A stretch of 64,000 nt of DNA, taken from Gammaproteobacteria bacterium (GTDB taxonomy: Bacteria; Pseudomonadota; Gammaproteobacteria; Burkholderiales; Nitrosomonadaceae). The stretch is taken from the NCBI GenBank assembly GCA_015709635.1, contig CP054180.1, positions 372,001-436,000 of the forward strand, in the 5' to 3' direction. The notes beneath the pieces were generated by a model, which saw only the letters and a program-made list of their open reading frames with translations, was not told where the DNA came from and did not search any database. Positions within the stretch are counted from its first letter, which is position 1, and every line of letters begins with the position of its first letter. Of the stretch, positions 24,761 through 33,311 are shown in pieces. A program made the position numbers and the translations under genes.

Positions 24761-25888
24761 ATGCAAGATTCAAAATCAGTCGGTGCGGTAACACCGCAGT
24801 ACGTGCAAATCGATAAGCCGTTGCAATTGAAGAGCGGAATGTCGCTGGAGAGTTATCACCTGGTGTTTGAGACCTACGGGCAGTTGAACGCCGCGCGCTC
24901 CAATGCGATCCTGATTTGCCATGCGCTTTCCGGCAACCACCATGTGGCCGGTGTGTATGCCGAGAATGAAAAGAGCATCGGCTGGTGGGACAATATGGTC
25001 GGTCCCGGCAAGCCGATCGATACCAACCGTTTTTTTGTCATCGGCGTGAACAATCTCGGCGGGTGTCATGGCTCCACCGGCCCGGCCAGCATCGATCCGC
25101 GCACCGGCAAGCAGTATGGCGCGAATTTTCCCGTGGTGACGGTGGAGGATTGGGTCGAAGCACAGGCGCAATTGGCCGAGCATTTGGGGATCGAACAATT
25201 TGCTGCAATCGTCGGCGGCAGCTTGGGCGGTATGCAGGCGATGCAGTGGACGCTCGATTATCCGGAAAAAGTGCGTCATGCGCTGGTGATCGCGGCAGCG
25301 CCCAGATTGACCGCGCAGAATATCGCGTTCAACGATGTGGCGCGTCAGGCGATCATGACCGATCAGGAGTTTTACGGCGGCAATTTTTATGCTTACGACA
25401 CGTTACCGCGACGCGGCCTGCGGCTGGCGCGCATGCTCGGGCATATCACCTATTTGTCCGATGATTCAATGGCGGCGAAATTCGGCCGCAGTTTGCGCAA
25501 AGGCGAGCTGTCTTTCGGCTTCGACGTGGAGTTTGAAATCGAATCGTATTTGCGCTACCAAGGCGACAAATTCGCCGATTTGTTCGACGCCAACAGTTAT
25601 CTGCTGATGACCAAGGCGCTGGATTATTTTGATCCCGCCGCGGCGTACAATGGTGATCTGAGTGCGGCATTCCGGGCCGCCAAAGCGAATTTCCTGGTGA
25701 TTTCATTTACCTCGGATTGGCGTTTCGCGCCGCAGCGCTCGCAGGAAATCGTCAAAGCGCTGTTGGACAACGAACTCAACGTGAGTTACGCGGAAATCAA
25801 CTCCAGTCATGGCCACGACTCGTTCCTGATGGAGCCGTCCTGTTACCATCAACTGGTGCGGGCGTATATGGACAATATTGCAATCTAA
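24761..25888 (+). CDS. metX: Homoserine O-acyltransferase (MetX)
   Basis: A 375-residue alpha/beta-hydrolase-fold acyltransferase that activates homoserine for methionine synthesis. The nucleophile is Ser154 in IVGGSLGGMQAMQW; the oxyanion region is ICHALSGNHHVAG; the remaining triad members are the Asp of FTSDWRFAP and the His of SSHGHDSFL. Whether acetyl or succinyl is transferred cannot be read with certainty; MetX proteins paired with MetW in proteobacteria are often succinyltransferases. metW follows after 8 bp. Confidence 0.93.
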   Translation: MQDSKSVGAVTPQYVQIDKPLQLKSGMSLESYHLVFETYGQLNAARSNAILICHALSGNHHVAGVYAENEKSIGWWDNMVGPGKPIDTNRFFVIGVNNLGGCHGSTGPASIDPRTGKQYGANFPVVTVEDWVEAQAQLAEHLGIEQFAAIVGGSLGGMQAMQWTLDYPEKVRHALVIAAAPRLTAQNIAFNDVARQAIMTDQEFYGGNFYAYDTLPRRGLRLARMLGHITYLSDDSMAAKFGRSLRKGELSFGFDVEFEIESYLRYQGDKFADLFDANSYLLMTKALDYFDPAAAYNGDLSAAFRAAKANFLVISFTSDWRFAPQRSQEIVKALLDNELNVSYAEINSSHGHDSFLMEPSCYHQLVRAYMDNIAI

Positions 25889-25896
25889 GTAGAAAT

Positions 25897-26514
25897 ATGA
25901 TGGATAACTCGACACCTTCCACCCTTGCATTACGCCCGGATTTCGCCGCTATCGCCGAGTGGATCAAGCCCGGTGCGAAAATACTCGATTTGGGCTGCGG
26001 CGACGGTTCATTACTGCGCTATTTGCGCGACACGCGCAATGTGTTCGGGTACGGCGTGGAAATCGACGACGCCAATCTGCTCAGTTGTTTCCGCAACGGC
26101 ATCAACGTCATTCAGAATGATCTGGAGGCCGGATTATCCGGTTTCGAATCGGACTCGTTCGATTATGTGATTTTGTCGCAAACGCTGCAGGCCATGCGGC
26201 ACACCGAGGGCATCATTGAGGAAATGCTGCGCGTCGGTAAGGAAGGTATCGTCTCATTTCCCAATTTCGGTAACTGGAAAAACCGCATGCAAGTCATTTC
26301 CGGTCATATGCCGGTGTCGGAAACACTGCCGTACCGCTGGTACGATACGCCGAATATTCATCTTTGCACCCTGAATGATTTTGAAGAACTGTGCCAGCAA
26401 TGCAACGCGCGCATTCTGGAGCGCAAGGTGATGAGCAATCATTATCGTCCGGTAAATTTTTTGCCGAATCTGCGCGGCATGCTGGCGTTTTATCGCTTTG
26501 AACGGCGAATGTAA
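25897..26514 (+). CDS. metW: Methionine biosynthesis protein MetW
   Basis: A 205-residue SAM-methyltransferase-fold protein: ILDLGCGDGSLLRYLRDT (~residues 27-44), YGVEIDDANL, and the family-specific VILSQTLQAMRHTEGIIEEMLRVG and VSFPNFGNWKNRMQV. MetW is needed alongside MetX for homoserine acylation in several proteobacteria. It starts at one of two tandem ATG codons (25897 or 25900), 8 bp after metX, in one operon. Confidence 0.95.
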   Translation: MMDNSTPSTLALRPDFAAIAEWIKPGAKILDLGCGDGSLLRYLRDTRNVFGYGVEIDDANLLSCFRNGINVIQNDLEAGLSGFESDSFDYVILSQTLQAMRHTEGIIEEMLRVGKEGIVSFPNFGNWKNRMQVISGHMPVSETLPYRWYDTPNIHLCTLNDFEELCQQCNARILERKVMSNHYRPVNFLPNLRGMLAFYRFERRM

Positions 26515-26547
26515 TTTTTGATTTTCTTGGCGGTTGGTTACCGTCAT

Positions 26548-27378
26548 TCACGGTGCTGTGTTTCCGCCATGCGCTTTGCTGATTCCCATTTGTTCCAATG
26601 CTTTGAGTTCTGTCGCGGAAAAACCTGCTTGTTGTCTCGCTTCGTAATGGAAAGGACCGCAAATCTGTCCGGGAAAGTGTTGTCCGATCAGTTCGCGGAA
26701 TGTCTGCGTGGCATCGAGTCCGCGTTGCTGGCATAAATACCGGAACCAATGCGAGCCGATGGCGACATGCCCGATCTCGTCGCGCCAGATGATTTCCAGC
26801 GCTGCCACCGTCTCCTCATCGCCCGCTTGGCGCAATCGCCGGATCATGCCGGGCGTCACGTCCAGTCCTCTGGCTTCCAACACGCGCGGCACCAATGCCA
26901 TGCGTACCAACGGATCAAACGCCGTGCGCACCGCCATATCCCACAAACCGTTGTGCGCCGGGAAGTCGCCGTAATCGCTGCCGAGCCCGTTCAACCGTTG
27001 ACGCAGCAATTGAAAGTGATGTGCTTCCTCAGCGGCGACTCTGATCCAGTCCTCATAGAATTGCCGTGGCAGGTTACGAAAACGATACACCGCATCCCAT
27101 GCCAGATTGATGGCGTTGAATTCGATATGTGTCACCGCATGAATCAAAGCGGCTAATCCGTCTTTCGTGTCCAAGCGGCGTTTCGGCACATCGCCGGGCG
27201 CCACCAACACCGGTTTGGCAGGGCGACCGGGTTCTGCAATCGGTTTAGGCTGGTCTTCGGATTCCAATGCTAATAATCCATTTTTCCAGGCTTGTGCGGT
27301 TTGTCCGGTCAAGCGCAGTTTTTCTTCAACTTCACAAGCCGCAAGACAGCGTTTGGCGGTGTCGAACAAGGATTGCAT
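26548..27378 (-). CDS. DUF455 ferritin-like protein
   Basis: A 276-residue protein with the DUF455 pattern of a ferritin-like four-helix bundle. Carboxylate/histidine pairs that could bind a di-metal centre are visible: HAVTHIEFNAINLAWD, AAEEAHHFQLL and RDEIGHVAIGSHW. Members have been compared with MiaE-type tRNA hydroxylases, but the function is unknown. It is convergent with metW (33 bp between stops) and divergent from the thioesterase. Confidence 0.85.
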   Translation of the reverse strand: MQSLFDTAKRCLAACEVEEKLRLTGQTAQAWKNGLLALESEDQPKPIAEPGRPAKPVLVAPGDVPKRRLDTKDGLAALIHAVTHIEFNAINLAWDAVYRFRNLPRQFYEDWIRVAAEEAHHFQLLRQRLNGLGSDYGDFPAHNGLWDMAVRTAFDPLVRMALVPRVLEARGLDVTPGMIRRLRQAGDEETVAALEIIWRDEIGHVAIGSHWFRYLCQQRGLDATQTFRELIGQHFPGQICGPFHYEARQQAGFSATELKALEQMGISKAHGGNTAP

Positions 27379-27515
27379 ACCGGTTTATTTCGGTTCTTCG
27401 AAAGCTGTCTGAGAAAAAGAAGGTCGGGTTTTAATCAAAAACGTTATTATATCTTTGCCGGGTGCGTGAATGTATGCGCACACTCCCGATAAAACTCATA
27501 CGAGCGAAAACAATT

Positions 27516-27938
27516 ATGCCCGATATTCCTTACGATCCTTCATTGCATGTTGCATTACCGGAAGGACAACCGGTCTTACGCACCGTGCCGATGCCGGCAA
27601 ATACCAATTATGCCGGCGATATTTTCGGCGGCTGGATCATGTCGCAAGTCGACATGGCAGGCAGCATTCCCGCCATCCGCCGTGCCCGCGGCCGAGTCGT
27701 GACCGTGGCGGTGAATTCCTTTGTATTCAAACAACCGGTATTCGTCGGCGACCTCGTCAGTTTTTACGCCAACATCGTCAAAACAGGGCGCACCTCGATC
27801 ACCGTCAATGTCTCGGTCTACGCGCAGCGCGGTGCGCGCGAAGGTTGCAAGGAAGTCTGTATCAAAGTGACCGAAGCGGTGCTGACTTATGTAGCGATTG
27901 ACAGCAACCGGCGGCCGCGGGCGGTGGGGGAGGAATAA
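27516..27938 (+). CDS. Acyl-CoA thioesterase, YciA-like hotdog protein
   Basis: A 140-residue hotdog-fold protein. The family signature NTNYAGDIFGGWIMSQVDMAG contains the catalytic Asp, and VAVNSFVFKQPVFVGDLVSFYA follows. YciA-type enzymes hydrolyse a range of acyl-CoA thioesters in the cytoplasm. ATG 27516 precedes the conserved MPDIPYD; the region upstream in frame lacks a ribosome binding site. Monocistronic. Confidence 0.9.
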   Translation: MPDIPYDPSLHVALPEGQPVLRTVPMPANTNYAGDIFGGWIMSQVDMAGSIPAIRRARGRVVTVAVNSFVFKQPVFVGDLVSFYANIVKTGRTSITVNVSVYAQRGAREGCKEVCIKVTEAVLTYVAIDSNRRPRAVGEE

Positions 27939-27965
27939 TGGGGGCTGATGAGTGATTTCAGCATC

Positions 27966-28832
27966 TCAACAAGCATGTAAAGAAAGCGCCGGGTTTTGAG
28001 CAGCTTCGGGTTGCTTATTGGCGCCGACGATGGTCATGATATCGCAGGCCTGCATATGCAGAAGTTTGGCTATATTTTCATAATCGTCCGGTAATGCCGC
28101 ATTATCCCAGCCGTTTGCGGAATGCCGCGCTAAATTTACAGCCAGTATGACATTGCGTACCCTTTGCAAATTTGAGTTGTTATCATCCATGAGCATGATT
28201 AATAATTCCGGCAATCTCCATTTGGTCGCGAGCTCCAGTTGCAGTTGATATAAGGAGAAACCGAGCACTTTTTCTTGCGCGATGGTGCTACGAAGTGTTT
28301 TGTCCTGTTTTTGCAATTGGTTAATTTTTAACATCTCGGCAGGTGAGAAGCACCACATAAGCATTTCGGCGATATCGTGCAATAACGCAGCCAGCCGGAT
28401 TTCCGCGAAATGCAAATCGTGCAAACGGACTGCCCAGTCAAAAGCGTAAGTGGAAGCGAGATTTGCGCGGTGCGTGGTTTTTAGCAGATAGACCAGCGCG
28501 CTCATATTGCCGCGCCCCAGAACCTCTTCGACCAAAGGTTTGGCGGGTATTTTCTTCAGCGTATTGTCAAGGCCGAGCATCAATGTGATTTGTTCGACTT
28601 CCATCACATCGTGTGCTTGAGTCCGATGCTTGTGTTGCTGCATGTAGCGCAACAGCTTCACCGTCATGAGCGGATCATTTTTCACGACTTGAGCAAGGCT
28701 GCGTGCAGTGAGGTGTTGTTCATCCTGCTGGAGAAGCGCCAGATTGCGTGCAGTCTGCTTGAGAACAGGAATTTCTGCTGTGGTAAGAAAATTAACCCAA
28801 TCAGATAATTTTCTTTGATTTTGTTGTAGCAT
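27966..28832 (-). CDS. HDOD domain signalling protein
   Basis: A 288-residue protein with an HDOD domain across ~20-230: LVVKNDPLMTVKLLRYMQ-type N-terminus, RLAALLHDIAEMLMW in place of the HD residues, and a helical C-terminus. HDOD proteins act in bacterial signalling without the metal-dependent hydrolase activity of HD domains. It is a single-domain protein. The most interesting point is a 9-bp hairpin that covers its ribosome binding site, listed separately. Confidence 0.85.
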   Translation of the reverse strand: MLQQNQRKLSDWVNFLTTAEIPVLKQTARNLALLQQDEQHLTARSLAQVVKNDPLMTVKLLRYMQQHKHRTQAHDVMEVEQITLMLGLDNTLKKIPAKPLVEEVLGRGNMSALVYLLKTTHRANLASTYAFDWAVRLHDLHFAEIRLAALLHDIAEMLMWCFSPAEMLKINQLQKQDKTLRSTIAQEKVLGFSLYQLQLELATKWRLPELLIMLMDDNNSNLQRVRNVILAVNLARHSANGWDNAALPDDYENIAKLLHMQACDIMTIVGANKQPEAAQNPALSLHAC

Positions 28833-28836
28833 TTTG

Positions 28837-28864
28837 AACTCCTGAATTTGATTCGTCAGGAGTT
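28837..28864 (-). promoter_or_regulatory. Hairpin sequestering the HDOD gene ribosome binding site
   Basis: In the transcript AACTCCTGA and TCAGGAGTT form a perfect 9-bp stem with a 10-base loop. The 3' arm contains AGGAG, six bases before the ATG, so the ribosome binding site is buried when the hairpin forms. Seen directly in the sequence; a regulatory role is inference. Confidence 0.6.
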
Positions 28865-28974
28865 TTCTACGACATTTATCTATAAATCTTGAGGAAACAA
28901 AGGACTACCCTGCTTTTATAGCAATTGCGGCAGCACGTTATTGATGGAAGTTTTGCATCGAGGACAAAAACGAT

Positions 28975-29835
28975 TCAGGAAAATAATCGCGCTAGTTCGA
29001 TACCCGGATCTTCCGCCCGCATGAAGGCTTCGCCGACAAGGAAGGCGTTAACATGATGAGCGCGCATGAGCGCAACATCAGCAGGAGAATGAATGCCGCT
29101 TTCCGTGACAACAATTTTGCCGGGCGGAATTTGCTTTAACAATTCTAATGTCGTATTAAGCGATGTCTCAAAAGTCCGTAGATTGCGGTTATTGATACCG
29201 ACCAGCGGCGTATCGAGTTGCAGTGCCATTTCCAGTTCGGCTGCGTCGTGCACTTCGACCAGAACAGCCATTCCTAGCGCATGGGATAATTGCTCCAGCA
29301 TGCGCATGTGCTGCAGAGGATCAACGATTGCCGTGCTCGATGGATCATTGGATTCCATGACGAATGCGCTGACGATCAATAAAATGCAGTCGGCGCTCAT
29401 GGCGCGTGCTTCGGCGATTTGATATTCATCCAGAATAAAATCCTTACGTAAGACCGGCAGTGCGCATGCGGCGCGCGCTGCTTGCAGATAGTCCGGGCTG
29501 CCCATGAAAAACTGTCTGTCCGTCAATACCGACAGGCAGGCTGCTCCATGCTGCGCGTAGGTTCCGGCTATTTCTGCCGGTAGAAATTCAAATGCACTGC
29601 CGTTGTCACTGCCCGAGCGTCCGCGCAGCACTCCCTTGCTGGGGCTGGCTTGTTTGATTTCGGCGATGACTGCCGATTGCCCTGCGTTTATTTTTGCCGT
29701 GATCGCGGCCGCGAAATCACGCGCGGGAGGTGTGGATTGCGCTTCCCTAAGCAATTGATCATAAGGTTTCAATGCTTTGGCGGCACTGACTTCTTGTTTT
29801 TTGACGGTAAGGATTTTTTTTAAAATGTCGGACAT
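28975..29835 (-). CDS. trpC: Indole-3-glycerol phosphate synthase (TrpC)
   Basis: A 286-residue TIM-barrel enzyme that closes the indole ring in tryptophan synthesis. Motifs: VIAEIKQASPSKG (catalytic Lys and Glu of beta 1), LSVLTDRQFFMGS, LRKDFILDEYQI, VGINNRNLRTFE, and VTESGIHSPADV. Start ATG 29835 gives the usual MSDILKKIL N-terminus. Third gene of trpG-trpD-trpC; 7 bp behind trpD. Confidence 0.97.
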   Translation of the reverse strand: MSDILKKILTVKKQEVSAAKALKPYDQLLREAQSTPPARDFAAAITAKINAGQSAVIAEIKQASPSKGVLRGRSGSDNGSAFEFLPAEIAGTYAQHGAACLSVLTDRQFFMGSPDYLQAARAACALPVLRKDFILDEYQIAEARAMSADCILLIVSAFVMESNDPSSTAIVDPLQHMRMLEQLSHALGMAVLVEVHDAAELEMALQLDTPLVGINNRNLRTFETSLNTTLELLKQIPPGKIVVTESGIHSPADVALMRAHHVNAFLVGEAFMRAEDPGIELARLFS

Positions 29836-29842
29836 TGCGATA

Positions 29843-30868
29843 CTAAATTGAATTTCTGTGGGTGAACTCAACCAGGTCATGGAGCTTCTTCAACGCAGCA
29901 CCGCTTTCGATGGCGCGCAGCGCGGCTTTGACTCCCAGCTCGAAGGTGTCAGCGATTCCGGCGGTATAAATCGCTGCGCCGGCATTCATCAGTACGATAT
30001 CGCGGGCCGGCCCGGCGGCATTTTCCAATACCGATAGCAGCATTGTTTTGGCATGCGCGCTGTCAGCAACTTGAATGGCATCGATTGAGGATGTTTTTAA
30101 ACCGAAATCTTCCGGCCTGATGGTATAAATGTTGACTTGGCCGTTTTTCAATTCGCCGATATTGGTTTTTCCGCTGATGGTAATTTCATCCAATCCATCT
30201 TCGCCGTGCACGATCAAAACATGCTCACTGCCCAAGCGCTGCAATACATGCGCCAGGGTTGTCACCAGATCGGTATTAAACACACCTAAAACTTGCCTTT
30301 TGGCGCTGGCGGGATTGGTCAGCGGACCGAGAATATTGAATAAGGTCTTGATGCCGAGTTCGCGCCGCACCGGTGCGGCGTGTTTCATGGCGGCGTGGTA
30401 ATTGGGGGCGAACATGAAGCCGGCGCCGATTTCATTAATGCTTTGCGCAACCTGCTGCGGTGTTTGGTTGAGATTAACGCCCAGTGCTTCCAGTACATCC
30501 GCGCTGCCCGATTTGCTGGAAACCGACCGTCCACCATGTTTGGCGACACGCGCACCGGCTGCTGCGGCGACAAACGCCGATGCCGTTGAGATATTGAAGG
30601 TGTGCAAGGAATCGCCACCCGTGCCGCAAGTATCCACCAGATAAGTGTTATCGGATACATCGACTTGGGCGGCAAATTCGCGCATCACCTGTGCAGCGGC
30701 CGCGATTTCTCCGATAGTTTCCTTTTTTACCCGCAGACCGATAATGAGCGCGGCGATGAGCACAGGGGAAATATCGCCTTGCATCATCTGACGCATCACG
30801 GAAACCATGTCCTCATGCATTATTTCCTGATGCGCAGTAATGCGATGAAGCGCTTCTTGTGGCGTCAT
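29843..30868 (-). CDS. trpD: Anthranilate phosphoribosyltransferase (TrpD)
   Basis: A 341-residue enzyme that joins anthranilate to PRPP. Signatures are VDTCGTGGDSLHTFNIST (phosphate binding), KHGGRSVSSKSGSADVLE, FMFAPNYHAAMKH and LGPLTNPA. Complete and of usual length. It lies between trpG (21 bp) and trpC (7 bp). Confidence 0.97.
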   Translation of the reverse strand: MTPQEALHRITAHQEIMHEDMVSVMRQMMQGDISPVLIAALIIGLRVKKETIGEIAAAAQVMREFAAQVDVSDNTYLVDTCGTGGDSLHTFNISTASAFVAAAAGARVAKHGGRSVSSKSGSADVLEALGVNLNQTPQQVAQSINEIGAGFMFAPNYHAAMKHAAPVRRELGIKTLFNILGPLTNPASAKRQVLGVFNTDLVTTLAHVLQRLGSEHVLIVHGEDGLDEITISGKTNIGELKNGQVNIYTIRPEDFGLKTSSIDAIQVADSAHAKTMLLSVLENAAGPARDIVLMNAGAAIYTAGIADTFELGVKAALRAIESGAALKKLHDLVEFTHRNSI

Positions 30869-30889
30869 GATTGCCCTTGTTTGTCCGGC

Positions 30890-31456
30890 TTATTGCCGGG
30901 AAAGAAAGTTCTCGAGCATTTGATGCCCATGCTCGCTCAGAATGGATTCGGGATGAAATTGAATGCCTTCGATTGCCAGTGTCCTATGGCGGATGCCCAT
31001 GATTTCGCCGTCTTCAGTCCATGCGGTAATTTCAAGGCAATCCGGCAGCGTGGAACGTTCAACGACAAGGGAATGATAACGGGTAGCGGTGAACGGACTG
31101 GGCAGGCCGCGGAAAACGCCGGTGTTGTGATGAAAAATGGGCGATGTTTTACCGTGCATCAATTGTTTGGCATGAATAACCCGTCCGCCGAATGCTTGCC
31201 CAATGCTTTGATGCCCCAGACACACGCCCAGAACCGGAATATTCTCACTGAATTGCTTGATAACCGGCAGCGATACGCCCGCTTCGTTGGGAGTGCAGGG
31301 TCCGGGAGAAATCACGATTCGCTCGGGATTCAATTGGGCGATTTTATCCAGGGTGATTTCATCGTTACGGTATACAACGACTCTTTCGCCCAACTCGGAG
31401 AAATATTGCACCAAGTTGTAAGTGAAGGAATCGTAGTTGTCGATCATCAGCAACAT
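30890..31456 (-). CDS. trpG: Anthranilate synthase glutamine amidotransferase (TrpG/PabA)
   Basis: A 188-residue class I glutamine amidotransferase: IDNYDSFTYNLVQY, oxyanion SPGPCTPNEAG, nucleophile Cys in GVCLGHQSIGQAFGG, and the His-Glu pair in GIQFHPESIL. It supplies ammonia to TrpE, and may also serve PabB in folate synthesis. No trpE is in the window; upstream lies the divergent rpsF operon. First gene of trpGDC. Confidence 0.95.
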   Translation of the reverse strand: MLLMIDNYDSFTYNLVQYFSELGERVVVYRNDEITLDKIAQLNPERIVISPGPCTPNEAGVSLPVIKQFSENIPVLGVCLGHQSIGQAFGGRVIHAKQLMHGKTSPIFHHNTGVFRGLPSPFTATRYHSLVVERSTLPDCLEITAWTEDGEIMGIRHRTLAIEGIQFHPESILSEHGHQMLENFLSRQ

Positions 31457-31655
31457 AGTTTTAACTCTTTGTTTGTATTTACTATCGTTTAATTATTGCG
31501 GGAGAGATTATAGCAAATGATGAATGTCTGCGCGCAGCTGGTGAATTTTACCAGCTCGGCCGCGAGGCGAATAACAGAATCGCAATTATCTGAAAGGTAA
31601 TTGCTATTGCCTTAATAATTCATTAAAATTACCGGCTTTTCAACCTTGTCTCACC

Positions 31656-31687
31656 ACATGGAAACATGGAAACATGGAAACATGGAA
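31656..31687 (+). repeat. Four tandem copies of an 8-bp repeat (ACATGGAA)
   Basis: ACATGGAA is repeated four times without mismatch, ending 30 bases before the rpsF start. Each unit contains an ATG, and because the unit length is 8 the copies fall in different reading frames. It lies in the leader or promoter of the rpsF operon. Confidence 0.85.
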
Positions 31688-31717
31688 ATGATGGGAGACT
31701 TTACCCAAAAGGAAATT

Positions 31718-32137
31718 ATGCGACATTACGAAATCGTTTTTATTGTTCACCCTGATCAAAGTGAACAAGTACCTGCAATGATCGAGCGTTACCGCGGCAT
31801 TGTCACCGCAAAAGATGGCAAGATCCATCGCGTGGAAGACTGGGGGCGCCGCCAGCTCGCGTATCCGATTCAGAAAGTTCATAAAGCGCATTATGCGTTG
31901 ATGAATATCGAGTGCAATCAAGAAGCGTTGGATGATCTGAATCATGCGTTCAAATTCAGTGATGCTGTGCTACGCCATCTAACCATTAAGGTCGGCGGCC
32001 CTATCACGGAACCCTCGGCAATGATGCGCCAAGAGGAAAGGGAAAGAGCGAGTGCTGCGGGAGGGGGCACTGCGGACGCAGCTGCCGATGAACTGGAATC
32101 GGATGATGCTGCTGAAGAGTCCAGCGCTTCTGCGTAG
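31718..32137 (+). CDS. rpsF: 30S ribosomal protein S6
   Basis: A 139-residue S6: MRHYEIVFIVHPDQSEQVP at the start, RVEDWGRRQLAYPIQKVHKAHY in the middle, then FKFSDAVLRHLTI. The C-terminal ~35 residues are an acidic Ala/Ser/Glu-rich tail, common in proteobacterial S6. ATG 31718 follows AAGGA; upstream in-frame ATGs come from the tandem repeats and were rejected. First gene of rpsF-priB-rpsR-rplI. Confidence 0.97.
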   Translation: MRHYEIVFIVHPDQSEQVPAMIERYRGIVTAKDGKIHRVEDWGRRQLAYPIQKVHKAHYALMNIECNQEALDDLNHAFKFSDAVLRHLTIKVGGPITEPSAMMRQEERERASAAGGGTADAAADELESDDAAEESSASA

Positions 32138-32142
32138 AAAAA

Positions 32143-32445
32143 TTGCAATTGGAATGTAATCGCACCATTATTTGCGGAAAAATTGTCAAGCTGGGCGTTT
32201 TGCGCTACACACCGGCCGGTGTCGCCGTGATTGAATTTACCGTCAGTCATGTATCGCGGCAAAAGGAAGCGGGCTTGGTGCGGCAAATAATATTGGATAT
32301 TTTTGCGGTTGCATTGGGACAATTGGCTCTTACGATCGCCAAGTTCAAGATCGACAGCAGAGTTAAACTGACCGGGTTTCTCAACAGAAAGAGTCATATG
32401 AATCCACAATTGGTTTTGCATGCCGAGCATATCGAACTTATTTAA
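32143..32445 (+). CDS. priB: Primosomal replication protein N (PriB)
   Basis: A 100-residue OB-fold single-strand DNA-binding protein that helps restart stalled forks. It has the PriB/SSB-like pattern GKIVKLGVLRYTPAGVAVIE and HAEHIEL at the end. It uses a TTG start (32143, or possibly 32149) and no clear ribosome binding site, 5 bp after the rpsF stop, so it is probably translated by coupling. The position between S6 and S18 is standard. Confidence 0.9.
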   Translation: MQLECNRTIICGKIVKLGVLRYTPAGVAVIEFTVSHVSRQKEAGLVRQIILDIFAVALGQLALTIAKFKIDSRVKLTGFLNRKSHMNPQLVLHAEHIELI

Positions 32446-32465
32446 TCAGTTAATAGGAATTTAAA

Positions 32466-32747
32466 ATGACACGTTTTACCAGACGCAAAGACAGCAAGGA
32501 TAAAGAAAGAGAAAAGAAAGCCAACCGTCCGTTATTCAAACGCAAAAAGTTTTGCCGTTTCACTGCGGAAGGCATCAAGCACGTGGACTATAAAGATATT
32601 GGAATTTTGAAAGATTTCATCAGTGAAAATGGCAAGATCATCCCGGCGCGTATTACCGGCACGACCTCTTTCTATCAGCGGCAGCTCAGCACAGCGATTG
32701 AGCATGCGCGTTTTCTGGCGCTATTGCCGTATACCGATCGTCACTAA
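32466..32747 (+). CDS. rpsR: 30S ribosomal protein S18
   Basis: A 93-residue S18 with a basic N-terminal extension (MTRFTRRKDSKDKEREKK) and the conserved KFCRFTAEGIKHVDYKDI and RQLSTAIEHARFLALLPY. AGGA lies upstream of ATG. It binds S6 in the small-subunit platform. Third gene in the operon. Confidence 0.97.
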   Translation: MTRFTRRKDSKDKEREKKANRPLFKRKKFCRFTAEGIKHVDYKDIGILKDFISENGKIIPARITGTTSFYQRQLSTAIEHARFLALLPYTDRH

Positions 32748-32759
32748 GGAGTAACTGCA

Positions 32760-33215
32760 ATGCAAATTATTTTGATGGAAAAAGTGACTAACTTGGGACA
32801 ATTGGGCGATATCGTGAATGTCAAAAGCGGTTTTGCACGCAATTATCTGATTCCGCAAGGAAAGGCGAGGCGTGCAACCGAGCAGGCCATCGCAGAATTC
32901 CAATCCCGCCGCGCGGAATTGGAGAAAAAACAAGCGGCTGCTTTGGCGGCGGCTCAGACAGTGGCTGCCAAACTCGACGGATTGCTGGTGCAGATTACGC
33001 AAAAAGCCGGCAGCGACGGGAAACTGTTCGGATCGGTGACCAATGCCAATATCGCCGAAGCGCTGGCTGGGCTCGGTTTTACTGTGGAGCGAGCTATGAT
33101 CCGTATGCCGCACGGGCAATTAAAGCAAGTTGGCGATTATCCGCTGACCATTGCGCTGAATAGCGATGTGACCGCCAATATCACCGTATCGGTATTGGGT
33201 GAAGCCGCGGTGTAA
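32760..33215 (+). CDS. rplI: 50S ribosomal protein L9
   Basis: A 151-residue L9: N-terminal MQIILMEKVTNLGQLGDIV, then SGFARNYLIPQGKA, a long connecting helix rich in Ala, Glu and Lys, and a C-terminal domain with GSDGKLFGSVT. AAGGAG precedes the start. Last gene in the operon; a strong intrinsic terminator follows. Confidence 0.97.
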   Translation: MQIILMEKVTNLGQLGDIVNVKSGFARNYLIPQGKARRATEQAIAEFQSRRAELEKKQAAALAAAQTVAAKLDGLLVQITQKAGSDGKLFGSVTNANIAEALAGLGFTVERAMIRMPHGQLKQVGDYPLTIALNSDVTANITVSVLGEAAV

Positions 33216-33244
33216 CAATCTGATTCATAGGCTGTTGCGTTTTT

Positions 33245-33271
33245 AAAAGGACTATTTCGATAGTCCTTTTT
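33245..33271 (+). terminator. Intrinsic terminator of rpsF-rplI operon
   Basis: AAAAGGACTAT (33245-33255) pairs perfectly with ATAGTCCTTTT (33260-33270) around a TTCG tetraloop and ends in a T-run, a textbook intrinsic terminator. Confidence 0.92.
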
Positions 33272-33311
33272 CATTTGCCGGTCAGCAAGTGATAGAATCA
33301 GAACTCCTTCA

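Noticed and set aside
31457..31655. S6:S18-binding leader RNA motif before rpsF
   Set aside because: A CCG is present in the leader but I could not build the required stem with confidence.
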